Origin: JAYOFM01 sp038117225
Lineage (GTDB): Bacteria; Pseudomonadota; Alphaproteobacteria; Rhodospirillales; Casp-alpha2
Direction: 5' to 3'
Assembly: GCA_038117225.1 (NCBI GenBank)
Contig: JAYOFM010000053.1
Coordinates: 1-24,358 of the forward strand
Length of the DNA stretch: 24,358 bases
Below, one piece after another: positions 7,466 through 15,246 of this stretch. Below the pieces are notes generated by a model that did no database searches, was not told the DNA's origin, and was given only the letters and a program-made list of their open reading frames with translations. Each line of letters starts with the position of its first letter. The stretch's first letter is position 1. A program made the position numbers and the translations under genes.

Positions 7466-9028
7466 TCAGCGTAGGGCGGCCTTTTCCCGGCGGCGTTGAA
7501 TGGACGACGAAATTCCCAACGCTTCCCGATACTTGGCTACCGTTCGACGGGCAATATCGATTCCCTCGGCGCGTAGGATGTCGACGATTTTGTCGTCCGA
7601 CAGCACTTTGCGAACCGGTTCCGCGTCGATCAACGCCTTGATTCTATAGCGCACCGATTCCGCCGAATAGGCATCGCCGCCGGTGGTTGAGCCGATGGCC
7701 GTGGTGAAAAAGTACTTGAGCTCATAGATGCCGCGCGGCGTCGCCATGTATTTATTCGAGGTGACGCGACTGACCGTGCTTTCATGCATCTCGATCACGT
7801 CGGCGATGTCGCGCAGCACCAGCGGCTTCATATGCTGCACACCGAGTCTGAAGAAGGCTTCCTGCTGGCGCACAAGTTCGCTGGCCACCTTGAGAATGGT
7901 GGTGGCCCGTTGGTGCAATGTCTTAACCAGCCAGTTGGCGGCCTGGAACTGCTCGCTGATGTAGCGCTTGTCGACCTTGGCCGACGCTTCCTTGGACACC
8001 CGCGCGTAGTAGTGATTGTTGACCAGCACGCGGGGTAGGGTTTCGTTGTTGAGTTCAACCAGCCAGCCGCCGCCCGAACGCGAGCGCATCAGCACGTCCG
8101 GCACGATCGGCTGCGCCGTCCAGGTTTCGAACTTCAAAGCCGGCTTCGGATCGAGGGCACGAATTTCGTCGGCCATGTCGGCGATGTCGTCGGCATCGAC
8201 ACCGCAGATTTTTTCGAGCGCCGCCAGATCACGGGACGCCAGCAAATCCAAGTTCTCGACGAACGCCTGCATCGCCGGATCATAGCGGTTGCGGTCCTTC
8301 AACTGCAGCGCCAGACATTCCCGGAGGTCGCGGGCGAAGATGCCGGGCGGGTCGAATTCCTGCAACCGCGCCAGGGTCGCGGCGACCCGCGTGACGCTGG
8401 TGCCGAGCAATTCGGCGACACTGTTCAGATCACCACTGAGGTAGCCGGCGGCATCCAGCATGTCGATGAGATGAACACCGATTAATCGATCCACCGGATC
8501 GGCCACGTCACAGGCGAGCTGGTCCAGCAGATGGTCGCGCAGGCTGATATCCTGGGACAGGGTTTCCTCCATGCCCGGCATCTCGCCGTCGAAGCCGCCG
8601 CCGCCGCCGCCGGACATCGGGCCAAGCGCGAACGAATCGCGGAATTCCTCGGCCGTGTTGCCTTCGGTGCCCTGGTCGCCCGGGCTGTCGCTGGAATAAT
8701 GATTGTCGATATCGGCATCGAGGGTCCGGTCTTCGGGAATTTCGGCGCCGGTATCGCGCTCCAGATCGAGGGCGTCGAGCGCTTCCACCTCCAGGCCGAG
8801 ACCATCCTCCGCCGCCGCGTCGGATTCGGCGACCGCCGACGCGTCGACATCCGCCGCCTCGCCCTCTTCGCGCTCCAGTAGTGGATTACTCTCGAGTTCC
8901 TGTTCGACGAACTCGCCCAACTCCAGGTTGTTCAACTGCAACAGTTTGATCGCCTGCTGCAGCTGCGGCGTCATCACCAACGATTGGGATTGGCTCTGGC
9001 GCTGATCGAGGCGGGGGCCTAGCGCCAT
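7466..9028 (-). CDS. rpoN: RNA polymerase sigma-54 factor RpoN
   Basis: This 520-residue alternative sigma factor recognises -24/-12 promoters and needs AAA+ activators. Region I is the Gln/Leu-rich N-terminus (LQQAIKLLQLNNLELGEFV and ESNPLLE). An acidic region II with a Gly run at about 150 follows, then the core-binding and DNA-binding domains (FREV-type segments around LRECLALQL and HESTVSRVTSNKYMATPRG). The RpoN box ARRTVAKYRE is intact near the C-terminus. The chosen start is the ATG at 9028 (MALGPRLDQRQ); an in-frame GTG at 9037 is the alternative. lptB ends 42 bases upstream, the classic lpt-rpoN-hpf-ptsN order. Confidence 0.97.
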   Translation of the reverse strand: MALGPRLDQRQSQSQSLVMTPQLQQAIKLLQLNNLELGEFVEQELESNPLLEREEGEAADVDASAVAESDAAAEDGLGLEVEALDALDLERDTGAEIPEDRTLDADIDNHYSSDSPGDQGTEGNTAEEFRDSFALGPMSGGGGGGFDGEMPGMEETLSQDISLRDHLLDQLACDVADPVDRLIGVHLIDMLDAAGYLSGDLNSVAELLGTSVTRVAATLARLQEFDPPGIFARDLRECLALQLKDRNRYDPAMQAFVENLDLLASRDLAALEKICGVDADDIADMADEIRALDPKPALKFETWTAQPIVPDVLMRSRSGGGWLVELNNETLPRVLVNNHYYARVSKEASAKVDKRYISEQFQAANWLVKTLHQRATTILKVASELVRQQEAFFRLGVQHMKPLVLRDIADVIEMHESTVSRVTSNKYMATPRGIYELKYFFTTAIGSTTGGDAYSAESVRYRIKALIDAEPVRKVLSDDKIVDILRAEGIDIARRTVAKYREALGISSSIQRRREKAALR

Positions 9029-9070
9029 GCTCGCCACCGTAACCGAACGGGGCCCCGGGCGACCCGGGGA

Positions 9071-9895
9071 TCAGAGTTTGAAACGGTCACCGAGATAAAC
9101 GCGCCGTACATCCTCGTTGCCGACGATGTCGCCGGGAGCGCCCTCCATCAGCACCATGCCGTCGTGGATGATGTAGGCGCGGTCGATGACATCGAGGGTC
9201 TCGCGGACATTGTGATCGGTGATCAAGACACCGATGCCGCGGTCCTTGAGGTGCACCACCAGATCGCGGATATCGCCGACGGCGATCGGGTCGATGCCGG
9301 CGAACGGTTCGTCCAGCAACACGAAATGCGGATTGGAGGCCAACGCGCGGGCAATCTCAACCCGTCGCCGCTCGCCACCAGACAGCGCCAATGCCGGCGT
9401 GCGGCGCAAATGGGTGATCGAGAACTCGGCCAGCAAGGCTTCCAAAATCGCCTCGCGGCGGTCGCGGGATTTTTCGACCGCCTCCAACACCGCGCGAATA
9501 TTGTTTTCGACACTGAGGCCGCGAAAGATCGACGCTTCCTGCGGCAGATAGCCGATGCCGAGCCGTGCCCGGCGGTACATGGGCAGTTCGGTAATTTCGT
9601 CACCGTCGAGTACGATACTGCCGTAATCGGGCTGTATGAGCCCGGTGATCATATAGAAACACGTGGTCTTGCCGGCGCCGTTTGGCCCGAGCAGACCGAC
9701 CACCTCGCCACGCTGCAATTCCAACGTTACGCCACGCACAACAGGCCGCTTCTTGAACCGCTTACCGAGATTGAGCGCCAGCAAGCCACGATCGGAACGG
9801 GCAACAACGCGGGGCTGACCGAGGCCAATGGCCTCCATGTCCAGCGCGTTCATCGGGATCACATCGCGATCATTATCGGGGCCGTCATTCGCCAT
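9071..9895 (-). CDS. lptB: LPS export ABC transporter ATP-binding protein LptB
   Basis: This 274-residue ATPase drives LPS extraction from the inner membrane with LptF/LptG. The Walker A GPNGAGKTT (about 70-78), Q-loop YLPQEASIF (117-124), signature LSGGERRR (171-178), Walker B FVLLDEPFAGID (191-202) and switch His in ITDHNVRE (H228) are all intact. A ~40-residue N-terminal extension precedes the usual LptB start. The ATG at 9895 is chosen; TTG at 9898 and the ATG at 9853 are alternatives, and the latter would shorten the extension to about 25 residues. It lies 67 bases after lptA and 42 before rpoN. lptF/lptG are not in the window. Confidence 0.96.
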   Translation of the reverse strand: MANDGPDNDRDVIPMNALDMEAIGLGQPRVVARSDRGLLALNLGKRFKKRPVVRGVTLELQRGEVVGLLGPNGAGKTTCFYMITGLIQPDYGSIVLDGDEITELPMYRRARLGIGYLPQEASIFRGLSVENNIRAVLEAVEKSRDRREAILEALLAEFSITHLRRTPALALSGGERRRVEIARALASNPHFVLLDEPFAGIDPIAVGDIRDLVVHLKDRGIGVLITDHNVRETLDVIDRAYIIHDGMVLMEGAPGDIVGNEDVRRVYLGDRFKL

Positions 9896-9962
9896 CAAGC
9901 GTTTCCATTTCGTCGGTTCGCCGGCAATACTCGCCGGCTATCCGCGATTGTGCCTGTCGCGG

Positions 9963-10820
9963 TCATTGCGCGGCGCCATCTTTTTTAGCGCCCTTCTTAT
10001 CACCCTTGCGCGACTGCAGCACGCCGCTGACGCGACCGCCACCGGTGCCTTTCGGGCAACTATATAGGTGGCTGATGCCGGTATTCAAATTGGTTTCGGA
10101 CCGACAACCGCGCAACACGTTCTTATCGCGCAGCATTGTAACCGATCCGGTCAGCGTGGCGATACCCGTTTCCACGTTGTATACGCCCCGGTCGCCGGTG
10201 GCGGTGTCGGTGAGGGTGCGGATCTTGACGTCATCGAAGGCATCGACGCGATATATCTTGTTGTCGCCATTTTTGTCGGGTCGAAAATAAGCGGCCAGCA
10301 CCTCGCCCCACAGTTTCTTGTCCTCGCGCAGCGCCAGCGCGTTACCGCGCGCCACCGCCATCTGTTTGAGTTCCCAGTATTCGAGCTGGCGATCGGCGAT
10401 CAACACGTCGGCGCCGGACTCGAAGCGCACCTTCTTACCGGTGATGACCAGTATCTGCTGGTCGACATTATAAACGGCGCGTTCACCGGTGGCGGTCTCG
10501 TCGGGCGAGGTGATCTTGGCATTGCCGATGGCATCCAGGCGCCAAATCTCGGTCCCGCCATCAGGCAACTCGCGGTAATAGGCGCGTAGTTCGTCACCGT
10601 AGACGGTGACCGTGCCGCGGATCGCCTTGGCGTTGCCACGGGCGACGAAAATCAGCTTGTCCTGCTGCCATTCGACGCCATCATCGGCGAGAATTTCAAC
10701 CGGCAGATCGTCGTTCTTGCCGCCGAACGAAAGCCCCTGCGCGTCCGCTGGCGGGATCAAAAGCAATGCGCCGACGAAGACCGCCGCGACGAGAGCTCTG
10801 TTCAGCCGATTCCAAGTCAT
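9963..10820 (-). CDS. lptA: LPS transport periplasmic protein LptA (OstA-like)
   Basis: This 285-residue periplasmic protein forms the LPS bridge between LptC and the outer-membrane LptD complex. A signal peptide with hydrophobic core LVAAVFVGALLLIPP ends near ADA (residue ~27). The body is beta-jellyroll OstA sequence, seen in repeated GNAKAI/GNAKI/GNALAL and TGERAVYNVDQQ / TGDRGVYNVETG motifs, giving roughly two repeats of the core. The C-terminus is basic and Lys-rich. The protein is longer than the ~185-residue E. coli LptA, as is usual in alphaproteobacteria. Its ATG overlaps the lptC stop as ATGA, so it is translationally coupled. Confidence 0.92.
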   Translation of the reverse strand: MTWNRLNRALVAAVFVGALLLIPPADAQGLSFGGKNDDLPVEILADDGVEWQQDKLIFVARGNAKAIRGTVTVYGDELRAYYRELPDGGTEIWRLDAIGNAKITSPDETATGERAVYNVDQQILVITGKKVRFESGADVLIADRQLEYWELKQMAVARGNALALREDKKLWGEVLAAYFRPDKNGDNKIYRVDAFDDVKIRTLTDTATGDRGVYNVETGIATLTGSVTMLRDKNVLRGCRSETNLNTGISHLYSCPKGTGGGRVSGVLQSRKGDKKGAKKDGAAQ

Positions 10821-11512
10821 TTCAACGACGATCCGATACCGGGATAAAGCACGACGCGGCTCTTGCCCGTGAAATAGATGGTCTTGCCCTTGTCGACCAG
10901 CCGGAACCCTTGCGCCTGCAATTCGCCGAACGGCCCCTGCCCGACCACCGGGACTTTGCCGGTGGCGACGCTGGTATTGAGGTCAATCTTGGCCTTTTCG
11001 GTTAAGAATTCGTAACCGGAATCGTGATAGAGGACCACATTACCTTCCAGATCGAGTATTTTCTCGCCACGGCCGTAGACCCCCTGCTTCGCCGTCAGCA
11101 CCATCCAAGTGCCGTCTTCCAGCCCAAGATCGGCCTTCGGCATCTCCAATTCGACGTTGGTCGATTTCTCGCCCAATTTTCGCGCCAGATCCGCCGTCAC
11201 CGTATAAGGCTGATTGTCGGTGTCGGTACCAAGGTAACGCGGATTGACCATCGACGGGTCTTCCGCTTCCGACGCCTTCAGCGCGGCGAACCCGATTCTG
11301 AAGCGCAAATCCTCGGTCTGCAGGTGCGGCCAGGCGACCACCAGGGCGATCAGGATCAAGGCCACCACCGGCAGGGCAAATTTCATCAACACCACGAACT
11401 GGCTGTACCAACGGGCGTGGCGCCGCGGCCCCGACGGCGCAAACGTGGCGGCGTAGCCGCTGTCGCGCGGTTTCGCCTCAAGGCCGCCGGCGATGCCGTT
11501 ATCGGGAGACAT
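10817..11512 (-). CDS. lptC: LPS export system protein LptC
   Basis: This 231-residue bitopic inner-membrane protein accepts LPS from LptB2FG and passes it to LptA. A cytoplasmic basic N-terminus (GPRRHARWYSQF) precedes one membrane helix at about residues 41-61 (FALPVVALILIALVVAW). The periplasmic jellyroll follows, with PRYLGTDTDNQPYTVTADLA and GNVVLYHDSGYEFLTEKAKI. The ATG at 11512 is used; an in-frame GTG at 11539 would overlap the kdsD stop as GTGA and is a real alternative. The gene sits between kdsD and lptA and overlaps lptA by four bases. Confidence 0.9.
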   Translation of the reverse strand: MSPDNGIAGGLEAKPRDSGYAATFAPSGPRRHARWYSQFVVLMKFALPVVALILIALVVAWPHLQTEDLRFRIGFAALKASEAEDPSMVNPRYLGTDTDNQPYTVTADLARKLGEKSTNVELEMPKADLGLEDGTWMVLTAKQGVYGRGEKILDLEGNVVLYHDSGYEFLTEKAKIDLNTSVATGKVPVVGQGPFGELQAQGFRLVDKGKTIYFTGKSRVVLYPGIGSSLK

Positions 11513-11535
11513 GCTGGCGTCCAAGACCGACGCTG

Positions 11536-12543
11536 TCACGCCACGCCGGCGCGCAGGCAATCGTGGATATGCAGAATGCCCACCGGCCGGCCATCGGCGA
11601 CGACGAAGACGTTGGTGATATTTGCCTCGTTCATGAACCGCAGGGCTTCGCCGGCATGCATATCGGGGCCGACGGATTTAGCGTTGGCTGTCATGATATC
11701 GACGGCCGATCGGTCAATCAGATCGCTGCCCATGTGGCGACGCAGATCACCATCCGTCACGACGCCCAGCAACAGCCCATCATCCCCGATAATGCCGATG
11801 CAGCCGAGGCCGTGCGCAGTCATGGTGATCAGCGCCTCGGCCATCCGCGTGTCGGCGCCGCCCAGCGGGATGGCATCGCCGGTGTGCATGATGTCGCGCA
11901 CCATGAGCAGTCTGCGTCCGAGCTTGCCGCCCGGGTGGAAGACCTTGAAGTCGGCGGCGGAGAAGCCCTTGCGTTCCAGCAAGGCCACCGCGATGGCGTC
12001 ACCAAGCGCCAGCATCGCCGTGGTCGAAGTAGTCGGCGCCAACCCCATGGGGCAGGCTTCCTCGCCGTCGGGCAAAGCCAATACCACATCGGCGGCGCGC
12101 GCCAGCGTCGACCCCGTGGCGCCGGTTACCGCGATCAACGGAATTTCGAACCGTTTGGCATAGGCGACCATATCGGCGAGTTCCGCCGTTTCGCCGGAAT
12201 TGGAGAATGCCAGAATGGCATCGCCGGCGGCGATCATGCCGAGGTCGCCATGCGAGGCTTCCGCCGGATGGACGTAGAACGCCGGCGTCCCCGTCGACGC
12301 CAACGTCGCCGCGATCTTGCCGCCGATGTGGCCGGCCTTGCCCATGCCGGTGACCACGACCCGTCCGCTCGCGCCGGCGGCGATATCGAGCGCCGCGACG
12401 AAATTCTGGTCGAGCCCCCGCGCCAAATCACTCAGGCAATCGACCTCCATGCCAAGGACCCGCCGCGCCGACGCGAGATCGCGCTCGCCGGCCTCGGTCG
12501 AGACGTCGGTATCGGTCTGTGGCGCGCTGGAGCCTGCGGTCAT
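11536..12543 (-). CDS. kdsD: Arabinose-5-phosphate isomerase (KdsD/KpsF family)
   Basis: This 335-residue enzyme converts ribulose-5-phosphate to arabinose-5-phosphate, the first step of Kdo synthesis for LPS. The SIS domain (about 45-180) shows VVVTGMGKAGHIGGKIAATL, the HPAEASHGDLGM catalytic region, SNSGETAE and APTTSTTAMLALGDA. Two CBS repeats follow (about 215-335; VRDIMH, LGVVTDGDLRRH, DIMTANAKSV). The length is typical. The ATG at 12543 (MTAGSSAP) is chosen; the ATG at 12585 would add 14 residues, and the open frame to 12909 overlaps the RNase D gene and is rejected. It precedes lptC. kdsC, its usual neighbour in enterobacteria, is absent here. Confidence 0.93.
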   Translation of the reverse strand: MTAGSSAPQTDTDVSTEAGERDLASARRVLGMEVDCLSDLARGLDQNFVAALDIAAGASGRVVVTGMGKAGHIGGKIAATLASTGTPAFYVHPAEASHGDLGMIAAGDAILAFSNSGETAELADMVAYAKRFEIPLIAVTGATGSTLARAADVVLALPDGEEACPMGLAPTTSTTAMLALGDAIAVALLERKGFSAADFKVFHPGGKLGRRLLMVRDIMHTGDAIPLGGADTRMAEALITMTAHGLGCIGIIGDDGLLLGVVTDGDLRRHMGSDLIDRSAVDIMTANAKSVGPDMHAGEALRFMNEANITNVFVVADGRPVGILHIHDCLRAGVA

Positions 12544-12701
12544 GTGGGTCGCCCGTGTGGGTCGGCACCGGTGATTGGCGGTCATCGTCCGACGAAAAAC
12601 ACTGCAAACAAAGGTCGCAATGAGTATGCGTCCGACGCCGAGGTTTATCAACCACGGGACAACGCGGAAACTTGCGAGGCGACGGTCGGTTGGGGGCGCG
12701 C

Positions 12702-13343
12702 TCAGTGGTGGGCGAAGATGTCCTCGTCTTCCCAGCCGCCGAGGTCGAGTTCGGCCCGGTGGGCGAGAAAACGGAAACAGGAATCGGCAAGCTTGGTGCG
12801 GCCTTCCCGTTCCAGCATGGCTTCCAGCCGGCGCTTGATCTCGTGCAGATTCAGCACGTCGGCGGCGGCATAGGCGATCTGGTCCTTCGACAGTTGCGGG
12901 CGCGCCCAATCGGATGATTGCTGTTCCTTCGATAGATCGAGACCCAGCAATTCCTTGGATACGTCCTTGAGGCCGTGATTACCGGTATAGGTGCGCACCA
13001 GACGCGACGCGATCTTGGTGCAGAACACCGGTTGAACCGTGATGCCGAGCCAGCGCTTCATGATGCCGACATCGAAACGGGCGTAGTGAAAAATCTTCAC
13101 CACCTTGCGGTCGGTCATCAACTTCTTGATGTTGGATGCCTTGTAGTTGCCACTGGCGAACTGCACGAGATGGCAGACGCCATCGCCGGCGGACAATTGC
13201 AGCACGCACAGACGGTCACGATTGAGATTGAGTCCCTGGGTTTCGGAATCAACGGCGACGCTGTCGCCAAAGTGGACGTCCGCCGGCAGATCGCCGTGAT
13301 GGACGTGTACGGCCTTCGGCCTGGATCGTGCGGATCTTGCCAA
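12702..13343 (-). CDS. Ribonuclease D-like 3'-5' exonuclease
   Basis: This 213-residue DEDDy exonuclease is predicted to trim RNA 3' ends. Motif Exo I is VAVDSETQGL (D32, E34). Exo II lies in FHYARFDVGIM (D91) and Exo III is YAAADVLNL (Y158, D162). HRDC domains of full-length RNase D are missing, as in the short form common in alphaproteobacteria. The start is TTG at 13343 with GGGGG five bases before it; no ATG is available before the Exo I motif. A tRNA-Leu gene lies 60 bases upstream on the same strand. It is separated by about 160 bases from kdsD. Confidence 0.88.
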   Translation of the reverse strand: MARSARSRPKAVHVHHGDLPADVHFGDSVAVDSETQGLNLNRDRLCVLQLSAGDGVCHLVQFASGNYKASNIKKLMTDRKVVKIFHYARFDVGIMKRWLGITVQPVFCTKIASRLVRTYTGNHGLKDVSKELLGLDLSKEQQSSDWARPQLSKDQIAYAAADVLNLHEIKRRLEAMLEREGRTKLADSCFRFLAHRAELDLGGWEDEDIFAHH

Positions 13344-13403
13344 ATCTACCCCCGCCAGCGTGCTCCGGCCGAAGGAGAAAACGCGACCTTCGACGGGAGA
13401 TTA

Positions 13404-13490
13404 TGGTGCCCAGGAGAAGACTCGAACTTCCACGACCTTTCGGTCACAGGTACCTGAAACCTGCGCGTCTACCAATTCCGCCACCTGGGC
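13404..13490 (-). tRNA. tRNA-Leu (anticodon CAG)
   Basis: The minus strand from 13490 folds as a complete class II tRNA. The acceptor stem GCCCAGG pairs with CCTGGGC, followed by discriminator A and an encoded CCA. The D-loop has GGTAGACGC. The anticodon stem CAGGT/ACCTG encloses loop TTCAGGT with CAG anticodon. A long variable arm (GACCGAAAGGTC) and the GTTCGAGTC T-loop follow. The long variable arm and A73 are leucine identity features. The total is 87 nt with CCA. Confidence 0.96.
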
Positions 13491-13731
13491 ACGGAACGAA
13501 GCCCGAAATCGCCGGGCCTTCGCGATGTTGGGTAATGCGGCACCCGTCCCTTGTCAACCGGCTTTCGGACGCGCGGTCCGAGACGGCTGGCCATGGCAAC
13601 GCATTGTCGCCTCCCTGTCTTCGGGGATTGGCGACCAGGGCGCTCGGAGGGTATAACCATGGGGCATCGCGGGCGCCGTGCCCGCGCGTCAGATACCACG
13701 GGGCTTCAACCCCACCATGACAGGGCTCGCC

Positions 13732-14748
13732 ATGACCAGGAAAGTCATCACCGTCTTCGGTGCCAGCGGCTTCATCGGCCGCCATTTGGTGCGGCGCTTG
13801 TGCCGCGCCGGCTGGATCGTGCGCGCGGTCAACCGCGACGCCGAAAAGTCACTGTTTCTGAAACCCATGGGCAACGTCGGCCAGGTCGTGCCCTGGCCCG
13901 CCGATGTGCTGGTCGGCAGCGAAGTCGATGCCGCCTGTGACGGCGCCGATGCGGTCGTCAACCTGATCGGCGTGCTGTACGAAAGCGGCCGACGGACCTT
14001 TAGCGCCATGCACGTGGACGCCGCCGCCAGCATTGCCGCCGCCGCCGCGAAAGCCGGTGCCGGCGCCCTGGTGCATGTCTCGGCCCTCGGCGCCGATACA
14101 TTCTCGCAGGCGCTCTATGCGCGCACCAAGGCGTTGGGCGAGGAACGGGTGCGCGAGGCCTTCCCCGCCGCCACCATTCTGCGGCCAAGCGTGATCTTCG
14201 GTCCCGAGGACAACTTCTTTAACATGTTCGCCACGCTCAGCCGCTTCACCCCGGCGTTGCCGGTGATCGGTTGCCCAACCCTGCCCAAGGTCGAAATGTT
14301 CGGCGACAAGGGCTTGATCAGCATCGATTTGTACGGCGACGGCGGACCGAAGTTCCAACCGGTCTACGTCGGCGACGTGGCCGACGCCATCATGTCGAGT
14401 CTGAGCGGCGGCGAGGCCGCCGGCCAGACCTTTGAGCTTTGCGGACCGTCGGTTTATTCGTTCAAGCAGATCATGGAACTGGTGCTTAAGTACACTGGCC
14501 GCAAAAGGTGGCTTGCGCCGGTGCCGTTCTGGGCCGCCAGTCTCGAAGCTTGGTTCCTGGAGAAACTGCCGAAACCGCTGCTCACTTGTGATCAGGTGAC
14601 GTTGTTGCAATCCGACAACGTGGCCACTGGGGCGACTCCCGGTCTCTCCGATCTGGGCATTCAGGCAACGTCGGCCGAAGCCATCTTGCCGACTTACATG
14701 CACCACTTTCACACCCCGGCGACACGGGAAGCGCAAAAGGCCAGTTAG
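13732..14748 (+). CDS. NAD(P)-binding epimerase, complex I NDUFA9 subunit family
   Basis: This 338-residue atypical short-chain dehydrogenase/epimerase has GASGFIGRHLV (10-20) as dinucleotide-binding motif, DADAVVNLIG-like sequence at about 71-80 and the YARTK form of the YxxxK pair (Y129, K133). The pattern ILRPSVIFGPEDNFFNMFA is the hallmark of NDUFA9-like proteins, which in mitochondria bind NADPH in complex I. In alphaproteobacteria the role is less certain. The ATG at 13732 is used, with AGGG upstream; the ATG at 13717 in the same frame is possible. It is flanked by the tRNA and a convergent MarR gene. Confidence 0.88.
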   Translation: MTRKVITVFGASGFIGRHLVRRLCRAGWIVRAVNRDAEKSLFLKPMGNVGQVVPWPADVLVGSEVDAACDGADAVVNLIGVLYESGRRTFSAMHVDAAASIAAAAAKAGAGALVHVSALGADTFSQALYARTKALGEERVREAFPAATILRPSVIFGPEDNFFNMFATLSRFTPALPVIGCPTLPKVEMFGDKGLISIDLYGDGGPKFQPVYVGDVADAIMSSLSGGEAAGQTFELCGPSVYSFKQIMELVLKYTGRKRWLAPVPFWAASLEAWFLEKLPKPLLTCDQVTLLQSDNVATGATPGLSDLGIQATSAEAILPTYMHHFHTPATREAQKAS

Positions 14749-14760
14749 CGTCTTGGTTTT

Positions 14761-15138
14761 CTAATACCCGGGCGGTAGCCCGGTGCCATCGGGATCAGAC
14801 TCGCCGGAAACGGCGGCGACGATCAATTCGCCAAATTCACGCAGGAACACCGACCCCTTGACGGTGCGCTGAATCAGCACGCTGCGGCGGTCATTATCGT
14901 CGATCTTGCGACGCACCAGGCCGAATTCACCGAGCCGATCGACGGCGCGGGTGATCGCCGGCTTGGACACTCGCATCAGGTCGGCGAGTCCACGCACCGT
15001 ATGCGGCGGCGGTGTTAGATAGACGGTCAGCAGCAGGGCCATCTGACGCGCCGACAAATCCGGCGCATCGAGACGCACGCCGGCAACGGCGGCGCGGCGC
15101 CACACATCCAAGGCTTCGAGTTCAGACAGTTCCCACAT
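14761..15138 (-). CDS. MarR family transcriptional regulator
   Basis: This 125-residue winged-helix protein has the DNA-binding helices and wing in TVRGLADLMRVSKPAITRAVDRLGEFGLVRRK (about 47-78, quoted in parts: LADLMRVSKPAITRAVDRL, GLVRRKIDDNDRRS). The SKPAITRAV recognition helix and the DRRS wing are typical of MarR. It likely represses itself or a neighbour on ligand or redox signals; no ligand can be read. The ATG at 15138 has no strong ribosome site. A perfect 16-bp inverted repeat lies 27 bases upstream. Its stop is 12 bases from the convergent epimerase gene. Confidence 0.85.
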   Translation of the reverse strand: MWELSELEALDVWRRAAVAGVRLDAPDLSARQMALLLTVYLTPPPHTVRGLADLMRVSKPAITRAVDRLGEFGLVRRKIDDNDRRSVLIQRTVKGSVFLREFGELIVAAVSGESDPDGTGLPPGY

Positions 15139-15164
15139 TACGACGCTATCGAATCGATCAGTTT

Positions 15165-15180
15165 GTTCCGCTTACGGAAC
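15165..15180. promoter_or_regulatory. Candidate MarR operator (16-bp inverted repeat)
   Basis: GTTCCG-ctta-CGGAAC is a perfect inverted repeat located 27-42 bases upstream of the MarR start, in the 108-base gap after the aminopeptidase gene. MarR dimers bind palindromes of this size, usually in their own promoter. On the plus strand it is followed by TTTT, so a terminator is the alternative reading. No plus-strand gene ends there, which makes that less likely. Confidence 0.4.
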
Positions 15181-15246
15181 TTTTACCCCGGAACGAATCG
15201 GCGCCGCAACAGATTATTCCAAATCCAATCCCGCGCCGGCCGGGCG

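Noticed and set aside
11563..12873. Plus-strand open frame of 436 codons opposite kdsD
   Set aside because: It is antisense to intact SIS and CBS domains; its translation shows no family features.
12544..12909. N-terminal extension of KdsD by up to 122 residues
   Set aside because: The extra sequence overlaps the 3' end of the RNase D gene and is Arg/Pro-rich shadow sequence. KdsD homologues start near the ATG at 12543.
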